Counted from the first letter of the stretch, positions 18,254 through 32,112 are shown. The stretch is 64,000 bases of DNA from Sulfitobacter delicatus (GCF_900102535.1 NZ_FNBP01000005.1:62001-126000), one strand, 5' to 3'. Made by a program: numbers and translations. The notes: generated from the sequence alone by a model not told the origin.

Positions 18254-19486
18254 ATGACCACCCAAAACCCTGAATTCACCATGGGCCGGATCGAGTTTAT
18301 CGGCCTCATTGCGATGATGTTCGCCACGATCGCCTTTTCGATCGACGCCATGCTGCCCGCCCTGCCCGAGATCGCCGCCGAGTTGTCACCCGAACTGGCC
18401 CACCGCGCGCCGCTGATCCTGACGGCCTTTGTGCTCGGCATGGGGCTTGGCACATTCTTTAGCGGGCCTTTGTCGGATGCCTATGGCCGCCGTAACGTCG
18501 TCTTTGGCGGGGCCGCGCTCTATGCGCTCTCGGCCTTTGTCGCGTGGATGAGCAACTCGCTGGAAGTGATGCTTGTCGCGCGGCTGTTCCAGGGCCTCGG
18601 CGCGTCCGGCCCTCGCGTGGTGGCCGTGGCGATTATCCGGGACCTCTATGCCGGGCGCGAGATGGCCCGGATCATGTCAGTGGTGATGATGGTCTTTGCC
18701 CTCGTGCCAGCGCTGGCCCCGATGCTGGGCGCAGGCATCATCCTCGTCGCCGGCTGGCGGGCGATCTTCGTGGCCTTTGTCGTGTTTTCGCTCCTGACCG
18801 TCATCTGGATGGGCCTGCGCCTGCCCGAGACCCATCCGCCCGCAAACCGCCGCCCTCTCCGGGCGCGGCTGATTATGGGGGCGGTGCGCGAGTTGCTGAC
18901 CCACCCGTCGGTGCGCCTGTCGATCCTCGTGCAGTCTCTGGCCATGGCGATGCTGTTTTCGATGCTGATGCTGGTTCAGCCGATCTATGACAGCGTCTAT
19001 GGCCGAGGCGACAGCTTCCCCCTGTGGTTCGGCGGTATCGCTGTGGTCGCGGCCAGTGCGAGCCTGATCAACGCCCTGCTGGTCGTGCGCTATGGCATGC
19101 GGCGGCTGGTGAGCATTGCGCTTGGCGTCCAGATATTCCTGTCCGGCGCTATGTATTTCTTGAACCTCGGCGCCCTGCCCGACCCTTACGGCTTTGCGGC
19201 CTTTGTCTTCTTCCAAACCTGCCTGTTCTTCCAAGCCGGTCTGACTTTGGGCAACCTCAACGCCATCGCGATGGAGCCGATGGGCCATATCGCGGGCATG
19301 GCGGCTTCGGTCGTTGGTGCGATTTCCACGGTGCTGGCGGCATTCATCGCCTCGCCGGTGGGGCTGATGTTTGATGGCACCACCAAGCCGCTGGCGCTGG
19401 CGATGCTCTGCATGGCAGCGGCGGGCTTTGCGCTGATGCTCTACATGGGGCGCGTGGAAAACCGGTTGGCAGCAGCGGCGGAATAA
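18254..19486 (+). CDS. Multidrug efflux MFS transporter, Bcr/CflA family
   Basis: Proton-driven exporter of drugs and metabolites in the inner membrane. The 410-residue protein has 12 predicted membrane segments, beginning IEFIGLIAMMFATIAFSIDAML. It has the MFS motif GPLSDAYGRRNVVFGG between segments 2 and 3 and RLFQGLGASGPRVVAVAIIRDL, typical of the Bcr/CflA (DHA12) subgroup. ATG 18254 (MTTQNPEF) is used; an in-frame ATG 12 codons earlier lacks family support. Substrate unknown. Confidence 0.92.
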   Translation: MTTQNPEFTMGRIEFIGLIAMMFATIAFSIDAMLPALPEIAAELSPELAHRAPLILTAFVLGMGLGTFFSGPLSDAYGRRNVVFGGAALYALSAFVAWMSNSLEVMLVARLFQGLGASGPRVVAVAIIRDLYAGREMARIMSVVMMVFALVPALAPMLGAGIILVAGWRAIFVAFVVFSLLTVIWMGLRLPETHPPANRRPLRARLIMGAVRELLTHPSVRLSILVQSLAMAMLFSMLMLVQPIYDSVYGRGDSFPLWFGGIAVVAASASLINALLVVRYGMRRLVSIALGVQIFLSGAMYFLNLGALPDPYGFAAFVFFQTCLFFQAGLTLGNLNAIAMEPMGHIAGMAASVVGAISTVLAAFIASPVGLMFDGTTKPLALAMLCMAAAGFALMLYMGRVENRLAAAAE

Positions 19487-19504
19487 CCGCCGCCTGTCAA
19501 AGGC

Positions 19505-22984
<3,480 letters not shown>

Positions 22985-23015
22985 CCGGTCTCAATTGGCT
23001 CTGCTGAGGGGCCTG

Positions 23016-23543
23016 TCAACCCGCCAGCGGGCCAACGGCCAGATTTTGGTACATTCCCCAGACCGCCGTGACAAAGATCGAGACCATGCCGATGATCTGG
23101 GTATAAAGCCGGTGCCGCATCAAACGCCGGCGCAGCACCTCGCCGGTGGAGCCTTCGACCCGGATTAACTTGGCGGTTGAGAGGCTCAGCATGCCAACCA
23201 GCGACATCGGGAAGCCCAAGAGAAGGACGGCCTGGGCAAATTCGATGTCATAGACAAAGGCGAGCAGCACCAGTGAGGTCAGCGCAAAGAACCCTAGCCC
23301 CAAGAGCCACAGCCCCGAAACCTGCGCAATATAAAGCAGCCGGTTCACATTGATCCGCACGATGTCTTCCAGATCGGCCTCAGCCTCTCCGCCATAGCGC
23401 CGCGCGCGCAGCACCATGTCGAAGGGCACGCCCAGCACCCAATGGCTGGCCGTGGACCACATCACCGCCAGCATGATCCAGAACCATAGGTTCGAGAAGG
23501 ATCGCATGTCGATCATTTCAAAGAGGGTCTGATACCAGTCCAA
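23016..23543 (-). CDS. Conserved membrane protein (in some roseobacters labelled component of SufBCD complex)
   Basis: The function is not established. The protein has about four membrane segments (SNLWFWIMLAVMWSTASHWV, VSGLWLLGLGFFALTSLVLL, AVLLLGFPMSLVGML and IIGMVSIFVTAVWGM), with basic loops between them. I recall relatives being labelled as a SufBCD component, but nothing in the sequence supports Fe-S assembly. I set the start at TTG 23543 (LDWYQTLFEMIDMRSF) because that stretch looks conserved; ATG 23516 is the alternative. It is divergent from hemB and follows mfd by 30 nt on the same strand. Confidence 0.7.
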   Translation of the reverse strand: MDWYQTLFEMIDMRSFSNLWFWIMLAVMWSTASHWVLGVPFDMVLRARRYGGEAEADLEDIVRINVNRLLYIAQVSGLWLLGLGFFALTSLVLLAFVYDIEFAQAVLLLGFPMSLVGMLSLSTAKLIRVEGSTGEVLRRRLMRHRLYTQIIGMVSIFVTAVWGMYQNLAVGPLAG

Positions 23544-23663
23544 GGCCTGCTCGTTCGCTGTCTGTCGTCCGGCACTTCTAGCGGGCCAGCATGTTAATTC
23601 ATAGGGTTGAGGCGTTGAGAAATAAATGGCAAGCCCTAGCGAGGTCTTTCCGAGGTATTTTTG

Positions 23664-24668
23664 ATGCAACCGATCAACGCCCCCTTCCCCGCCACCCGCC
23701 TGCGCCGTACCCGCGCCAATGCCGGTATCCGCGCTCTGGTGCGTGAGAACGCGTTGGTTTTGGGCGACTTGATCTGGCCGGTTTTCGTGCGCGAAGGCGA
23801 CGGCATTGAAGAGCCCGTCCCCTCCATGCCCGGCGTTATGCGCCGTTCGGTCGACAAGCTAGTCGAAGCGGTGCGCGAAGCGGCGGATCTCGGGATAGGC
23901 GCGGTTTGCGTCTTTCCTTACACCGGCCCCGAGGACCGGACCGAGGATTGCGCCCGCGCTTGGGATCCGCAGAACGCCGCCAACCGGGCGATTGCCGCGA
24001 TTAAACAGGCGCTGCCCGATATGGTCGTGATGACCGATGTGGCGCTGGACACCTATAACATCAACGGCCACGACGGCTTTGTCGAAGACGGCATCATCGT
24101 CAATGACCGCACGGTCGCGGCGCTGGTCAAGATGGCATTGGCGCAGGCCGAGGCAGGCGCGGATATCATCGGGCCGTCGGACATGATGGACGGCCGCATC
24201 GGCGCGATCCGCAACGCCTTGGAGCAGGCCGGGCATCACGACGTGATGATCCTGAGCTACGCCGCGAAATACGCCAGCGCCTTTTACGGGCCGTTCCGCG
24301 ATGCCGTCGGCGCGTCCTCGGCGCTGACCGGAGACAAAAAGACCTATCAGATGGACCCGGCCAACAGCGACGAAGCCCTGCGCCTTGTCGCCCGCGATCT
24401 CGCCGAGGGCGCGGATATGGTCATGGTCAAACCCGGCATGCCTTACCTCGACATTTGCCACCGCGTGAAAGACGCCTTTGGCGCACCGACCTTTGCCTAT
24501 CAGGTGTCGGGCGAATACAGCATGATCCGCGGTGCTGCCGATCAGGGCTGGGTCGATGGCGATCGGGTGATGATGGAGAGCCTCTTGGCTTTCAAACGGG
24601 CGGGCTGTGACGGGATTTTGACCTATTTTGCCCCCGAAGTGGCGCGTTTGTTGGGCAAAGGCGCGTGA
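23664..24668 (+). CDS. hemB: Delta-aminolevulinic acid dehydratase (porphobilinogen synthase)
   Basis: Condenses two 5-aminolevulinate molecules to porphobilinogen in heme and chlorophyll synthesis. The 334-residue TIM-barrel protein has the DLIWPVFVREG entry, the metal-site region MTDVALDTYN, the first active-site lysine in MILSYAAKYASAFYGPFRD and the Schiff-base lysine in ADMVMVKPGMPYLD. The usual zinc cysteines are replaced by Asp or Ala in the 120s loop (DVALDTYNINGHDG), as in the magnesium-type alphaproteobacterial enzymes. ATG 23664 is preferred to the TTG one codon before it. Confidence 0.97.
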   Translation: MQPINAPFPATRLRRTRANAGIRALVRENALVLGDLIWPVFVREGDGIEEPVPSMPGVMRRSVDKLVEAVREAADLGIGAVCVFPYTGPEDRTEDCARAWDPQNAANRAIAAIKQALPDMVVMTDVALDTYNINGHDGFVEDGIIVNDRTVAALVKMALAQAEAGADIIGPSDMMDGRIGAIRNALEQAGHHDVMILSYAAKYASAFYGPFRDAVGASSALTGDKKTYQMDPANSDEALRLVARDLAEGADMVMVKPGMPYLDICHRVKDAFGAPTFAYQVSGEYSMIRGAADQGWVDGDRVMMESLLAFKRAGCDGILTYFAPEVARLLGKGA

Positions 24669-24791
24669 CCTAAGGGCGTATTTCTGCGCAATAGGGCCAT
24701 TCGACATGACAAGGCGCCTAATTATGCGTAATCTGCGCATCAAGTCGGGCAAACCGACATCAGGCAGACATTCAATTTACAGGCAGATGAT

Positions 24792-25358
24792 ATGAGCAAT
24801 CAGACATATACACGGCGCATCGTGACTCTCGGCGCGCTTTCCGCGCTTGGCGTCACAGCGGCCTGCGGCAACGGTGTGGGCGGGCGCGGCAGTGCGATGA
24901 TCGACGCACGGGTCGACGCGACCTTGGCAGAGATGTACCGCAGCTATCCCAACACGCGACAGTTGGCCGAAAAGGCAAACGGCATGTTGGTCATGCCGCT
25001 GGTCACCGAAGCGGGCCTTGGCTTTGGCGGCGCTTACGGGCGCGGCGCGCTGCGGGTCAATGACGTGACGGTGGATTACTACTCGGTCACCAAAGCTTCG
25101 GGCGGCTTGCAGATCGGCGCGCAGCAGTATGCGCATGTGTTGTTCTTTATGACCGAACCTGCGCTGCGCGAGTTCCGCCGCTCGCCGGGTTGGGCTGCGG
25201 GGGCTGGGCTGGAATATGTGATCTCTGACAAAGGCGACAGTGTTTCGGCTGACACCACGACCGTTATGGCGCCGGTTCTGGCCGCCGTCTTTGGCCGCGC
25301 TGGCCTGCGGATTGGCGCGACGCTAGAGGGCACGAAGTACTCGCGGATCATTCCGTAA
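24792..25358 (+). CDS. SYLF (Ysc84-type) lipid-binding domain protein, probably exported
   Basis: SYLF-domain proteins bind lipids; their role in bacteria is poorly known. The 188-residue protein starts with a twin-arginine-like stretch (YTRRIVTLGALSALG) ending in TAAC, which may be a non-canonical lipobox with Cys at about residue 25. The body contains the family blocks KANGMLVMPLVTEAGLGFGG, YGRGALRV and SVTKASGGLQIGAQQY. It is convergent with the dehydrogenase gene, and nested hairpins lie between them. Confidence 0.85.
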   Translation: MSNQTYTRRIVTLGALSALGVTAACGNGVGGRGSAMIDARVDATLAEMYRSYPNTRQLAEKANGMLVMPLVTEAGLGFGGAYGRGALRVNDVTVDYYSVTKASGGLQIGAQQYAHVLFFMTEPALREFRRSPGWAAGAGLEYVISDKGDSVSADTTTVMAPVLAAVFGRAGLRIGATLEGTKYSRIIP

Positions 25359-25392
25359 GTTTCGGCAGCAGAACATACCTATCTAAAGTACC

Positions 25393-25468
25393 GCCCGGCC
25401 TCAGGCCGGGCAGCGCCGACCCGCCCCCCTGGGGCGGCGCTTTTGCGCCACCCCGCGTGTCGGCGCTG
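25393..25468. terminator. Nested GC-rich hairpins between convergent genes
   Basis: Hairpin A is GCCCGGCC (25393-25400) with GGCCGGGC (25404-25411). Hairpin B is a 10-bp outer stem, CAGCGCCGAC (25411-25420) with GTCGGCGCTG (25459-25468). It encloses CCGCCCC/GGGGCGG and, as an alternative, GGCGC-TTTT-GCGCC. This likely ends transcription from both sides. Confidence 0.65.
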
Positions 25469-25484
25469 ACCTTCGTGCTAGACC

Positions 25485-26357
25485 TTAGCCCATCGCCCGC
25501 AAGCGCTTGATAAGGCTCGACGTATCCCACCGCGCCCCACCAAGCTTCTGCACATCCTTATAAAACTGATCGACAAGCGCCGTCACCGGCAGGCTCGCTC
25601 CGGTTTCATCCGCCGCGTCCAGACAGATGCCAAGATCCTTACGCATCCAATCCACCGCAAACCCGTGGTTGAACTCATCGTCCAGCATGGTCTCGTAACG
25701 GTTCTCCATCTGCCAAGAGCCCGCGGCGCCTTGACTGATCACCTCAACCACTGCACGGCCATCAAGGCCCGCCTTCTCGGCGAAGTGCAGCGCCTCGGAC
25801 AGACCCTGCACCAGCCCGGCAATGGCGATCTGGTTGCACATCTTGGTCATCTGGCCCGCGCCGCTGTCTCCGATCCGACGGCAAATCTTGGCATAGACCT
25901 CCATTACCGGCTGCGCCCGGTCGAACGCCCCCGCGTCACCGCCACACATGATCGACAATTGGCCGTTTTCCGCCCCCGCCTGACCGCCCGAGATCGGCGC
26001 GTCGATAAAGCTGACCTGTGCCGCATCAGCGGCGGCATAAAGCTCCCGCGTCACGGCGGCAGAAACGGTTGTGTGATCCACAAAGATCGCCCCTGCCGTC
26101 ATGCCGCCAAAGGCACCGTCATCGCCCAGACAGACCGAGCGCAGATCGTCGTCATTGCCCACACAGGCCATGACAAAATCCGCATCCTTCGCCGCTTCAC
26201 GCGGGGTCTTGGCCATGGCACCGCCATAGGTCTTTACCCAGTCCTGCGCTTTGCTCTCAGTACGGTTATAGACGGTCACCTCGTGGCCGGCTTTTTGCAG
26301 GTGCCCTGCCATCGGGGCGCCCATGACACCCAGTCCCAGAAATGCGAGCTTTGCCAT
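25485..26357 (-). CDS. NAD(P)-dependent beta-hydroxyacid dehydrogenase
   Basis: Member of the 3-hydroxyisobutyrate dehydrogenase and tartronate semialdehyde reductase family. The 290-residue protein has the Rossmann motif FLGLGVMGAPMAGHL, the substrate motif DAPISGGQAGAENGQLSIM and the catalytic lysine in GAGQMTKMCNQIAIAG. The C-terminal helical domain includes KDLGICLDAADETG. The exact substrate cannot be read from sequence, and neighbouring genes give no pathway clue. Confidence 0.92.
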   Translation of the reverse strand: MAKLAFLGLGVMGAPMAGHLQKAGHEVTVYNRTESKAQDWVKTYGGAMAKTPREAAKDADFVMACVGNDDDLRSVCLGDDGAFGGMTAGAIFVDHTTVSAAVTRELYAAADAAQVSFIDAPISGGQAGAENGQLSIMCGGDAGAFDRAQPVMEVYAKICRRIGDSGAGQMTKMCNQIAIAGLVQGLSEALHFAEKAGLDGRAVVEVISQGAAGSWQMENRYETMLDDEFNHGFAVDWMRKDLGICLDAADETGASLPVTALVDQFYKDVQKLGGARWDTSSLIKRLRAMG

Positions 26358-26453
26358 GTGCTTTTCCTTGTCATTCAGTTGCGTTATTGCCTGTGACTAC
26401 ACCTACCACCCTGCGCGCCCCGGTCAATCTGCGCGCCAGTCGAGGACTTTCCG

Positions 26454-28919
26454 ATGGCACTGATGTTTCGCTGGCTTGTCCGATTGGCGGTGGCTCTGAT
26501 CACATTGAGCGTGGTGGTTCTACTGCTGGTCTATTGGTTCGCCGCACGCTCCCTGCCCGACTATGACGATACGGTACAGGTCCGCGGCGTCACAGCACCA
26601 GTCGAGGTCGTGCGCGACAACGCCAATGTGCCCCATATCTTTGGCGAAACGGATGCAGACGTCTTCTTTGGCCTCGGCTTCGCCCATGCGCAGGACCGGC
26701 TGTGGCAACTCATCACCCTACGCCGCACGGCTCAGGGGCGGCTCTCGGAGGTCTTTGGCACCGCCACGCTGACCACTGACAAGCTGATGCGGCGCTATGA
26801 TATTTACCGTCTAGCCACCCGCTCAGCCGAGCAGTTGGACCCCGAAACCGACGCCGCTTTGGAAGCCTATGCCGCCGGGATCAATGCCCGGCTCGACCAG
26901 ATCAACACCGAAGCGCTTGGCCGTGGCGCGCCCGAAATGTGGCTCTTTAACGCCCCCATGGCCCCTTGGCGCCCGGCGGATTCGCTGGCGATTGCCAAGC
27001 TGATGGGGCTGCAAATGTCCGGCCATCTTGAAGCCGAAGTGCTGCGTGCGCGGGTGTCGCTGGCGCTGACGGATGAAAAGCGGCTGAACGACATTCTGCC
27101 AGATGTGCCGGGCTCCGGCGTCGCAGCACTGCCGGAATATGCTGCGCTTTTCCCAAATGCCACGCGCTTCGCGGGCAGCCAGACGGTCAACAGCCACCCC
27201 CTCTCCCCCTTCAAATCGCAGGCCTTCGCGGGGGCCTCGAACGCTTGGGCCGCCGCCCCCTCACGCTCGGCGGCAGGCGGCACCCTCCTTGCTAATGACC
27301 CGCATCTCGGCTTCAGCGCCCCGGCGATCTGGTATCTGGCCCGGCTGGAGCTTGAGAGCGGCGGCGTCATCGGGGGTACGATCCCCGGCATGCCGGTGGT
27401 GCTCACGGGCCGCAGCGCTGACCTCGGCTGGGGGCTGACCACCGCCTATGTCGACGACCAAGACGTCTATATCGAAGAGCTGAACCCCGACAACAGCGAG
27501 GAATACCGCACCCCCGACGGTTTTAAAAAATTCCGCAAACGGTCCTCGATCATCAACATCAAAGACGCCGACCCCGTCACCGTCACCCTGCGCTGGACAG
27601 ACAATGGCCCCGTCATGCCCGGCAGCCACTACAACCTCGGTGAGATCACACCAGCGGGCCATGTGGCCTCCGTCGCCGCGACCGTGCTGCGCGACGATGA
27701 CACCTCGCTCGCCGCTGCGATGAAGGTAATGCGGGCAAAGTCCGTGCAACAGGCGATCAACGCCGCGACGGACTATGTCGCCCCCGCCCAGAACCTCACA
27801 CTGGTGGACCGCGATACCATCGCGATGAAGACCATCGGCGCCCTGCCGCGCCGCGACGCCCAGCACCAGAGCCAAGGCCGCATGCCCAGCCCCGGCTGGA
27901 TCGCGGCGAACCGTTGGGACGGGATGCTACCCTATACCGCCAATCCTGAGTTCATTGCACCCGCGGGCGGCATTTTAGGCAATACCAACAACAAGACCGT
28001 CGACCGGCCTTTTCCGAACCATGTCTCCTTTGTCTGGGGGGACACCCAGCGGGTAAAACGCTGGCAGCGGCTGATGCAGAACAGAGAGGTCCACACCCGC
28101 GACAGCTTCATCGAAGCGCAGCTTGATACGGTCAGCCCCACCGCCCGCGCCCTTCTGCCTCTGATCGGCACAGAACTGTGGTTCACCGGAGAGGCCGCGC
28201 CCGACGGCACGCCTGAGCGCCAACGCCAACGTGCGCTGGACCTGCTTGCGGGTTGGTCGGGCGAGATGAACGAACATTTGCCAGAGCCGCTGATCTACGC
28301 CGCATGGGTGCGTGCCTTGCAGGACCGTCTGATCCGCGACGAGCTTGGCCCCTTGGCCGAAGAGTTCACCCATGTGCAGCCGCTCTTCATCGAACGCGCC
28401 TTTCGCGATGTCGACGGTGCGGCAAAATGGTGCGACGTGCGCCAATCCGCGCCGGTTGAGACCTGCCACGACATGGCCCGCCTTGCGCTCGACGACGCGC
28501 TGCTGTGGATCAATGAGACTTGGGGCACGCAGCTTGAATCCCTCCGCTGGGGCGACGCGCATCAGGCGACGCATGACCACCCCGTCTTGGGCGAAGTGCC
28601 CTTGCTGCGTTATTTCGTGAACATCCGCCAGTCGACCTCTGGCGGCGACAATACGCTGCAGCGCGGTCTCACGCGGGGCACCGGAAAAGATCCGTTCTTC
28701 AACGTGCATGGCGCGGGCTATCGCGGGGTCTATGATTTCGCCGATCCCGACAGTTCGGTCTTTGTCACCTCCACTGGCCAATCGGGGCATTTCCTGTCCC
28801 GGCATTATGACGACATGGCCCAACTCTGGCGGCGCGGCGAATATATTCCGATGTCGCTGGACGAAGACCTCGCCCGCGCCGCCGCCGTGGGTGTCACGCG
28901 GCTGGAGCCTGCGCAATGA
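26454..28919 (+). CDS. Penicillin acylase family protein (Ntn hydrolase)
   Basis: Amide hydrolase of the N-terminal nucleophile superfamily, which includes penicillin acylases and acyl-homoserine-lactone acylases. The 821-residue precursor has an N-terminal membrane segment (about residues 8-31). An alpha-chain block follows ([28 protein letters not shown]). The autoproteolysis site is GASNAWAA, where Ser262 becomes the beta-chain nucleophile; downstream is [17 protein letters not shown]. It likely acts in the periplasm. It overlaps the pseudouridine synthase gene by 4 nt. AHL or penicillin substrate cannot be decided. Confidence 0.93.
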   Translation: MALMFRWLVRLAVALITLSVVVLLLVYWFAARSLPDYDDTVQVRGVTAPVEVVRDNANVPHIFGETDADVFFGLGFAHAQDRLWQLITLRRTAQGRLSEVFGTATLTTDKLMRRYDIYRLATRSAEQLDPETDAALEAYAAGINARLDQINTEALGRGAPEMWLFNAPMAPWRPADSLAIAKLMGLQMSGHLEAEVLRARVSLALTDEKRLNDILPDVPGSGVAALPEYAALFPNATRFAGSQTVNSHPLSPFKSQAFAGASNAWAAAPSRSAAGGTLLANDPHLGFSAPAIWYLARLELESGGVIGGTIPGMPVVLTGRSADLGWGLTTAYVDDQDVYIEELNPDNSEEYRTPDGFKKFRKRSSIINIKDADPVTVTLRWTDNGPVMPGSHYNLGEITPAGHVASVAATVLRDDDTSLAAAMKVMRAKSVQQAINAATDYVAPAQNLTLVDRDTIAMKTIGALPRRDAQHQSQGRMPSPGWIAANRWDGMLPYTANPEFIAPAGGILGNTNNKTVDRPFPNHVSFVWGDTQRVKRWQRLMQNREVHTRDSFIEAQLDTVSPTARALLPLIGTELWFTGEAAPDGTPERQRQRALDLLAGWSGEMNEHLPEPLIYAAWVRALQDRLIRDELGPLAEEFTHVQPLFIERAFRDVDGAAKWCDVRQSAPVETCHDMARLALDDALLWINETWGTQLESLRWGDAHQATHDHPVLGEVPLLRYFVNIRQSTSGGDNTLQRGLTRGTGKDPFFNVHGAGYRGVYDFADPDSSVFVTSTGQSGHFLSRHYDDMAQLWRRGEYIPMSLDEDLARAAAVGVTRLEPAQ

Positions 28920-29482
28920 GTGCCCGTGTGATCCTGCTGAACAAACCCTACGGCGTGCTCTCGCAATTCACCGATAAGGGGACCGAGGGCAGCAGCCGCC
29001 CGACCCTTTCGGCCTATATCGATGAAAAGGGGTTTTACCCCGCAGGGCGGCTTGACCGCGACAGCGAGGGGCTGATGGTGCTGACAGATCATGGCCCGCT
29101 TCAGGCCCGCATCGCGCATCCGAAATACAAACGCCCCAAGACCTATCTCGTGCAGGTCGAAGGCACACCGGATGACAAGATGCTGGAAGCGCTGCGCAAA
29201 GGCGTGATGCTGAAAGACGGCATGACCAAACCCGCCGAGGTCGCGCAGATCGACGAACCGCAAGACCTCTGGCCCCGCGACCCGCCGGTGCGCTTTCGCA
29301 AGACGGTGCCGGAGGCTTGGCTGCGCCTCACCATCCGCGAGGGCCGCAACCGTCAAGTGCGGCGCATGACGGCGCATGTGGGGCTGCCGACGCTGAGGCT
29401 GATCCGCGAAAGCGTCGGCGATTGGGCCTTGGCCGGGCTAAAGCCCGGCATGTGGCGCTGGTCGAGTGAGGATGGCCGTTAG
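28916..29482 (+). CDS. Pseudouridine synthase, RsuA/RluE-type
   Basis: Converts uridine to pseudouridine in RNA; the short RluE-like form without an S4 domain modifies 23S rRNA. The 188-residue protein has [14 protein letters not shown], the catalytic [14 protein letters not shown] (Asp nucleophile), KTYLVQVEG and the RsuA-family motif [19 protein letters not shown]. It starts inside the penicillin acylase stop (ATGA). I lean to RluE by length and by the [14 protein letters not shown] context. Confidence 0.93.
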   Translation: MSARVILLNKPYGVLSQFTDKGTEGSSRPTLSAYIDEKGFYPAGRLDRDSEGLMVLTDHGPLQARIAHPKYKRPKTYLVQVEGTPDDKMLEALRKGVMLKDGMTKPAEVAQIDEPQDLWPRDPPVRFRKTVPEAWLRLTIREGRNRQVRRMTAHVGLPTLRLIRESVGDWALAGLKPGMWRWSSEDGR

Positions 29483-29880
29483 GTCAGCGCCCGCGTGATC
29501 GCCACGCCAAGTGTCGCAGACGTGCCGGTCAGCAGCGAGCCCCAGGTGAAGTCCCGCGCCACCATGGCATAGGTCCAGTCTTTCAGCGTCGCGAGATTGG
29601 TGAACTCATAGGTGCCGTAGGCCATGGCGCCGATCAGCACGCCATTGCCAAAGACCCAAAGCAGCGACTGGTCTTGGGTCATCGCGGGCCAAGCCACGAA
29701 GTAGAGCAACACGCCGACGTAAAAGGCATAGAACACCCCGGCGGGCGCAATTCGGAAATCATCCAAGAGCCAGTCCCCGATGTCGCGCTCGAACACGGGT
29801 TTGATAATGTAAGTCAGCCCGAGGTAGTCGAGCCCCATAAACAGGATGAAAGTGGCGAGGTAGAGGATCACGAGGGTCAT
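29479..29880 (-). CDS. DUF2177 family membrane protein
   Basis: Unknown-function integral membrane protein. The 133-residue protein has four hydrophobic segments, starting [20 protein letters not shown], and the family motifs [28 protein letters not shown] and [14 protein letters not shown]. It is convergent with the pseudouridine synthase gene, which it overlaps by 4 nt at the 3' ends. Confidence 0.88.
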   Translation of the reverse strand: MTLVILYLATFILFMGLDYLGLTYIIKPVFERDIGDWLLDDFRIAPAGVFYAFYVGVLLYFVAWPAMTQDQSLLWVFGNGVLIGAMAYGTYEFTNLATLKDWTYAMVARDFTWGSLLTGTSATLGVAITRALT

Positions 29881-30056
29881 GGCGGCTCCGGTTTGTTTGA
29901 AGTTGATATGAAGCGCTGCGACACGATTGCGACCAATTGGCGCGATTTATGCGTCCAAAAGCGCAACCGAGCAGCGGATAGGAGCCAGTTTCCCGCGCCC
30001 AGACCAATTTCTGCTGGATTCCCACCCGCAATCGAAAGCACATAGACGGGGGTTTC

Positions 30057-30062
30057 AGGAGG
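30057..30062 (+). promoter_or_regulatory. Strong ribosome-binding site that fixes a TTG start
   Basis: AGGAGG lies 8 nt before TTG 30071, and no ATG or GTG is suitably placed. It decides the start of the SleB gene. Confidence 0.75.
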
Positions 30063-30070
30063 TCCGGACT

Positions 30071-30574
30071 TTGCGCATCACGACACAACATTCGAAAATC
30101 ACCCTCGCCTTGATCGGCCTCACCGTACTGACCGCCTGCGGCGGATCGCGAGAAGAGCCCAAACCGCGCCCGGCTGCGGCGGAGGTCGAATGTATGGCGC
30201 GGGCGATGTATTTCGAATCCAACCGTTCCAGCCCTAACGGGATGCTGGCGGTCGGCAGTGTGGTGATGAACCGCGTCCACTCTGACAGTTTCCCCAACAC
30301 CGTCTGCGGCGTCGTTGGTCAGCGCAATCAATTTGCGCCGGGGGTGATGACCAAACCGATGAACAAGGGTGCAGGCCTTGCGCGACAGATGGCGGTGGCC
30401 GTGCTTAGCGGCGAGCGGCATCCCAAAGTGTCCCGCGCCAAGTTTTTTCACGCCGCGTGGTACCGGGCGAATTACAATAACATGCACTACGTCGTGACAG
30501 CGGGCGGCAACGCCTTTTATGAAAAGCGCCGCCCCGAGCAGGTCACCAACCGGCGACCCTTCCCCGAAGAGTGA
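30071..30574 (+). CDS. Cell wall hydrolase SleB family, lipoprotein
   Basis: SleB-type hydrolases cut peptidoglycan, and in proteobacteria take part in cell wall remodelling. The 167-residue protein starts at TTG 30071, set by AGGAGG at 30057-30062. It has a lipoprotein signal (TLALIGLTVLTACGGS) with lipobox LTAC. The catalytic domain has ECMARAMYFESNRSSPNGM (the SleB catalytic Glu), VGSVVMNRVHS, FPNTVCGVVGQRNQFAPG and FHAAWYR. The in-frame upstream extension lacks coding character. The 190-nt divergent gap with DUF2177 must hold its promoter. Confidence 0.9.
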   Translation: MRITTQHSKITLALIGLTVLTACGGSREEPKPRPAAAEVECMARAMYFESNRSSPNGMLAVGSVVMNRVHSDSFPNTVCGVVGQRNQFAPGVMTKPMNKGAGLARQMAVAVLSGERHPKVSRAKFFHAAWYRANYNNMHYVVTAGGNAFYEKRRPEQVTNRRPFPEE

Positions 30575-30577
30575 CGT

Positions 30578-31876
30578 TTAAAGCTGTTGGAATTCGGCTT
30601 CTTGCCGGGCCGACCAGCGCACGGTGATCTCAAACCCGTCCTCGGTCTGGCGCTCGCCTTCGACAACATCCTGTGCAAAGAGCCAAGCGCGCTTTTTACC
30701 GTCTGCAAAGTCAAGCGTCAGCACCGCCTCGCGCACGGCACCTTGCAGCGCTTCGGCGATGACTTCTTGCAGGTTGTCCAACCCTTCGCCGGTGATGGCC
30801 GAGATTGCCAGCACGTCTTCGTTGCGCGCCGCACGGGCGCGCATGGCGTCGGCGCGGTCTTCGGGCAGCAGGTCTAGCTTGTTCCAAACCTCGAAACTGC
30901 GGGTCTCTTTCGGCACGCCCAAGGATGCAAGGATATCGCGCACGTTCTGCGCCTGCTCTTCGGTCTCGGCATGGGACACATCGCGCACGTGGCAGATGAT
31001 GTCAGCGGCCAGCACCTCTTCCAAAGTGGCGCGGAAAGCGGCGACCAGTTCGGTCGGCAGGTCTGAGATAAAGCCAACGGTGTCGCTAAGAATGATCTCT
31101 GGCCCATCGGGCAGCACGAGGCTGCGCATGGTCGGGTCGAGCGTGGCAAAGAGCATGTCTTTGGCCATGACCTCGGCCCCGGTCAAACGGTTGAAAAGCG
31201 TGGATTTCCCGGCGTTGGTATAGCCCACCAGCGCCACGATCGGGAAAGGCACCTTGGCCCGTGCGGCGCGGTGCAGAGCACGGGTTTTCACGACCTTTTC
31301 CAACTGTCGGCGCAGGCGCACCAATTGGTCGTCAATGGCGCGGCGGTCGGCCTCGATCTGCGTTTCACCCGGACCACCAACAAAGCCCAAACCGCCCCGC
31401 TGGCGTTCAAGGTGGGTCCAAGCCCGCACCAGCCGCGTGCGCTGATAATTCAGCGCGGCCATCTCGACCTGCAACACACCTTCGCGGGTGGCGGCGCGGT
31501 CGCTAAAGATTTCGAGAATCAGCCCGGTGCGGTCGAGCAGTTTGACGCCCCAAGCCTTCTCCAAGTTGCGCTGTTGCACAGGCGTGACCGGCCCGTCTAC
31601 CAGCACAAGCTCGACCTCAGCCGCCTTCATGCGCTGCTCAAGTTCTTCGATCTTGCCCTTGCCGAAAAGCATACCGGCCTGAACCGTGCGCAGCGGCACG
31701 ACTTCGGAGCCGACAACCTCCAACTCAGGCAGCGCCTCGGCCAAGGCCACGGCTTCAGCCAGCGCGGGCTCGGGCGCGCGCCGGTCGTTGTCGGACTTGA
31801 TGTCAGGATGCAGCACCCAAGCGCGTGTTACGCGGGGCCCGTCGCTGTTGTCGATCTGAAAAGTTGGACGGCTCAA
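30578..31876 (-). CDS. hflX: GTPase HflX
   Basis: Ribosome-associated GTPase that splits stalled or stress-damaged 70S ribosomes. The 432-residue protein has the N-terminal HflX glycine-rich domain ([37 protein letters not shown]) and the linker [19 protein letters not shown]. The G domain follows with G1 [18 protein letters not shown]3 [10 protein letters not shown] and G4 NKLDLL. It overlaps hfq by 4 nt, the usual hfq-hflX order. Confidence 0.97.
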
Positions 31877-32112
31877 GAAGCGTCTTCGCCCTCATAAAGG
31901 CTGATCGGCTGGCTCGGCATAATGGTCGAGATCGCGTGCTTGTAGACAAGCTGGCTCTGACCATCGCGGCGCAGCAGAACGCAGAAGTTGTCGAACCACG
32001 TAATCACGCCCTGCAGCTTGACCCCGTTGATCAAAAAGATCGTCACCGGGACCTTGGTCTTGCGCACGTGATTGAGGAACGCATCCTGTAGGTTCTGTCT
32101 GTCTGACGCCAT
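31873..32112 (-). CDS. hfq: RNA chaperone Hfq
   Basis: Hexameric Sm-like protein that pairs small RNAs with messenger targets. The 79-residue alphaproteobacterial form has the Sm1 block ([37 protein letters not shown]) and the Sm2 block with the YKHAIST motif. The long C-terminal tail of enterobacterial Hfq is absent. It leads into hflX with a 4-nt overlap. Confidence 0.98.

Noticed and set aside
26454-28919. Acyl-homoserine-lactone acylase (quorum quenching)
   Set aside because: Only the general Ntn hydrolase features are visible; the residues do not allow a choice between penicillin, AHL and other amides.
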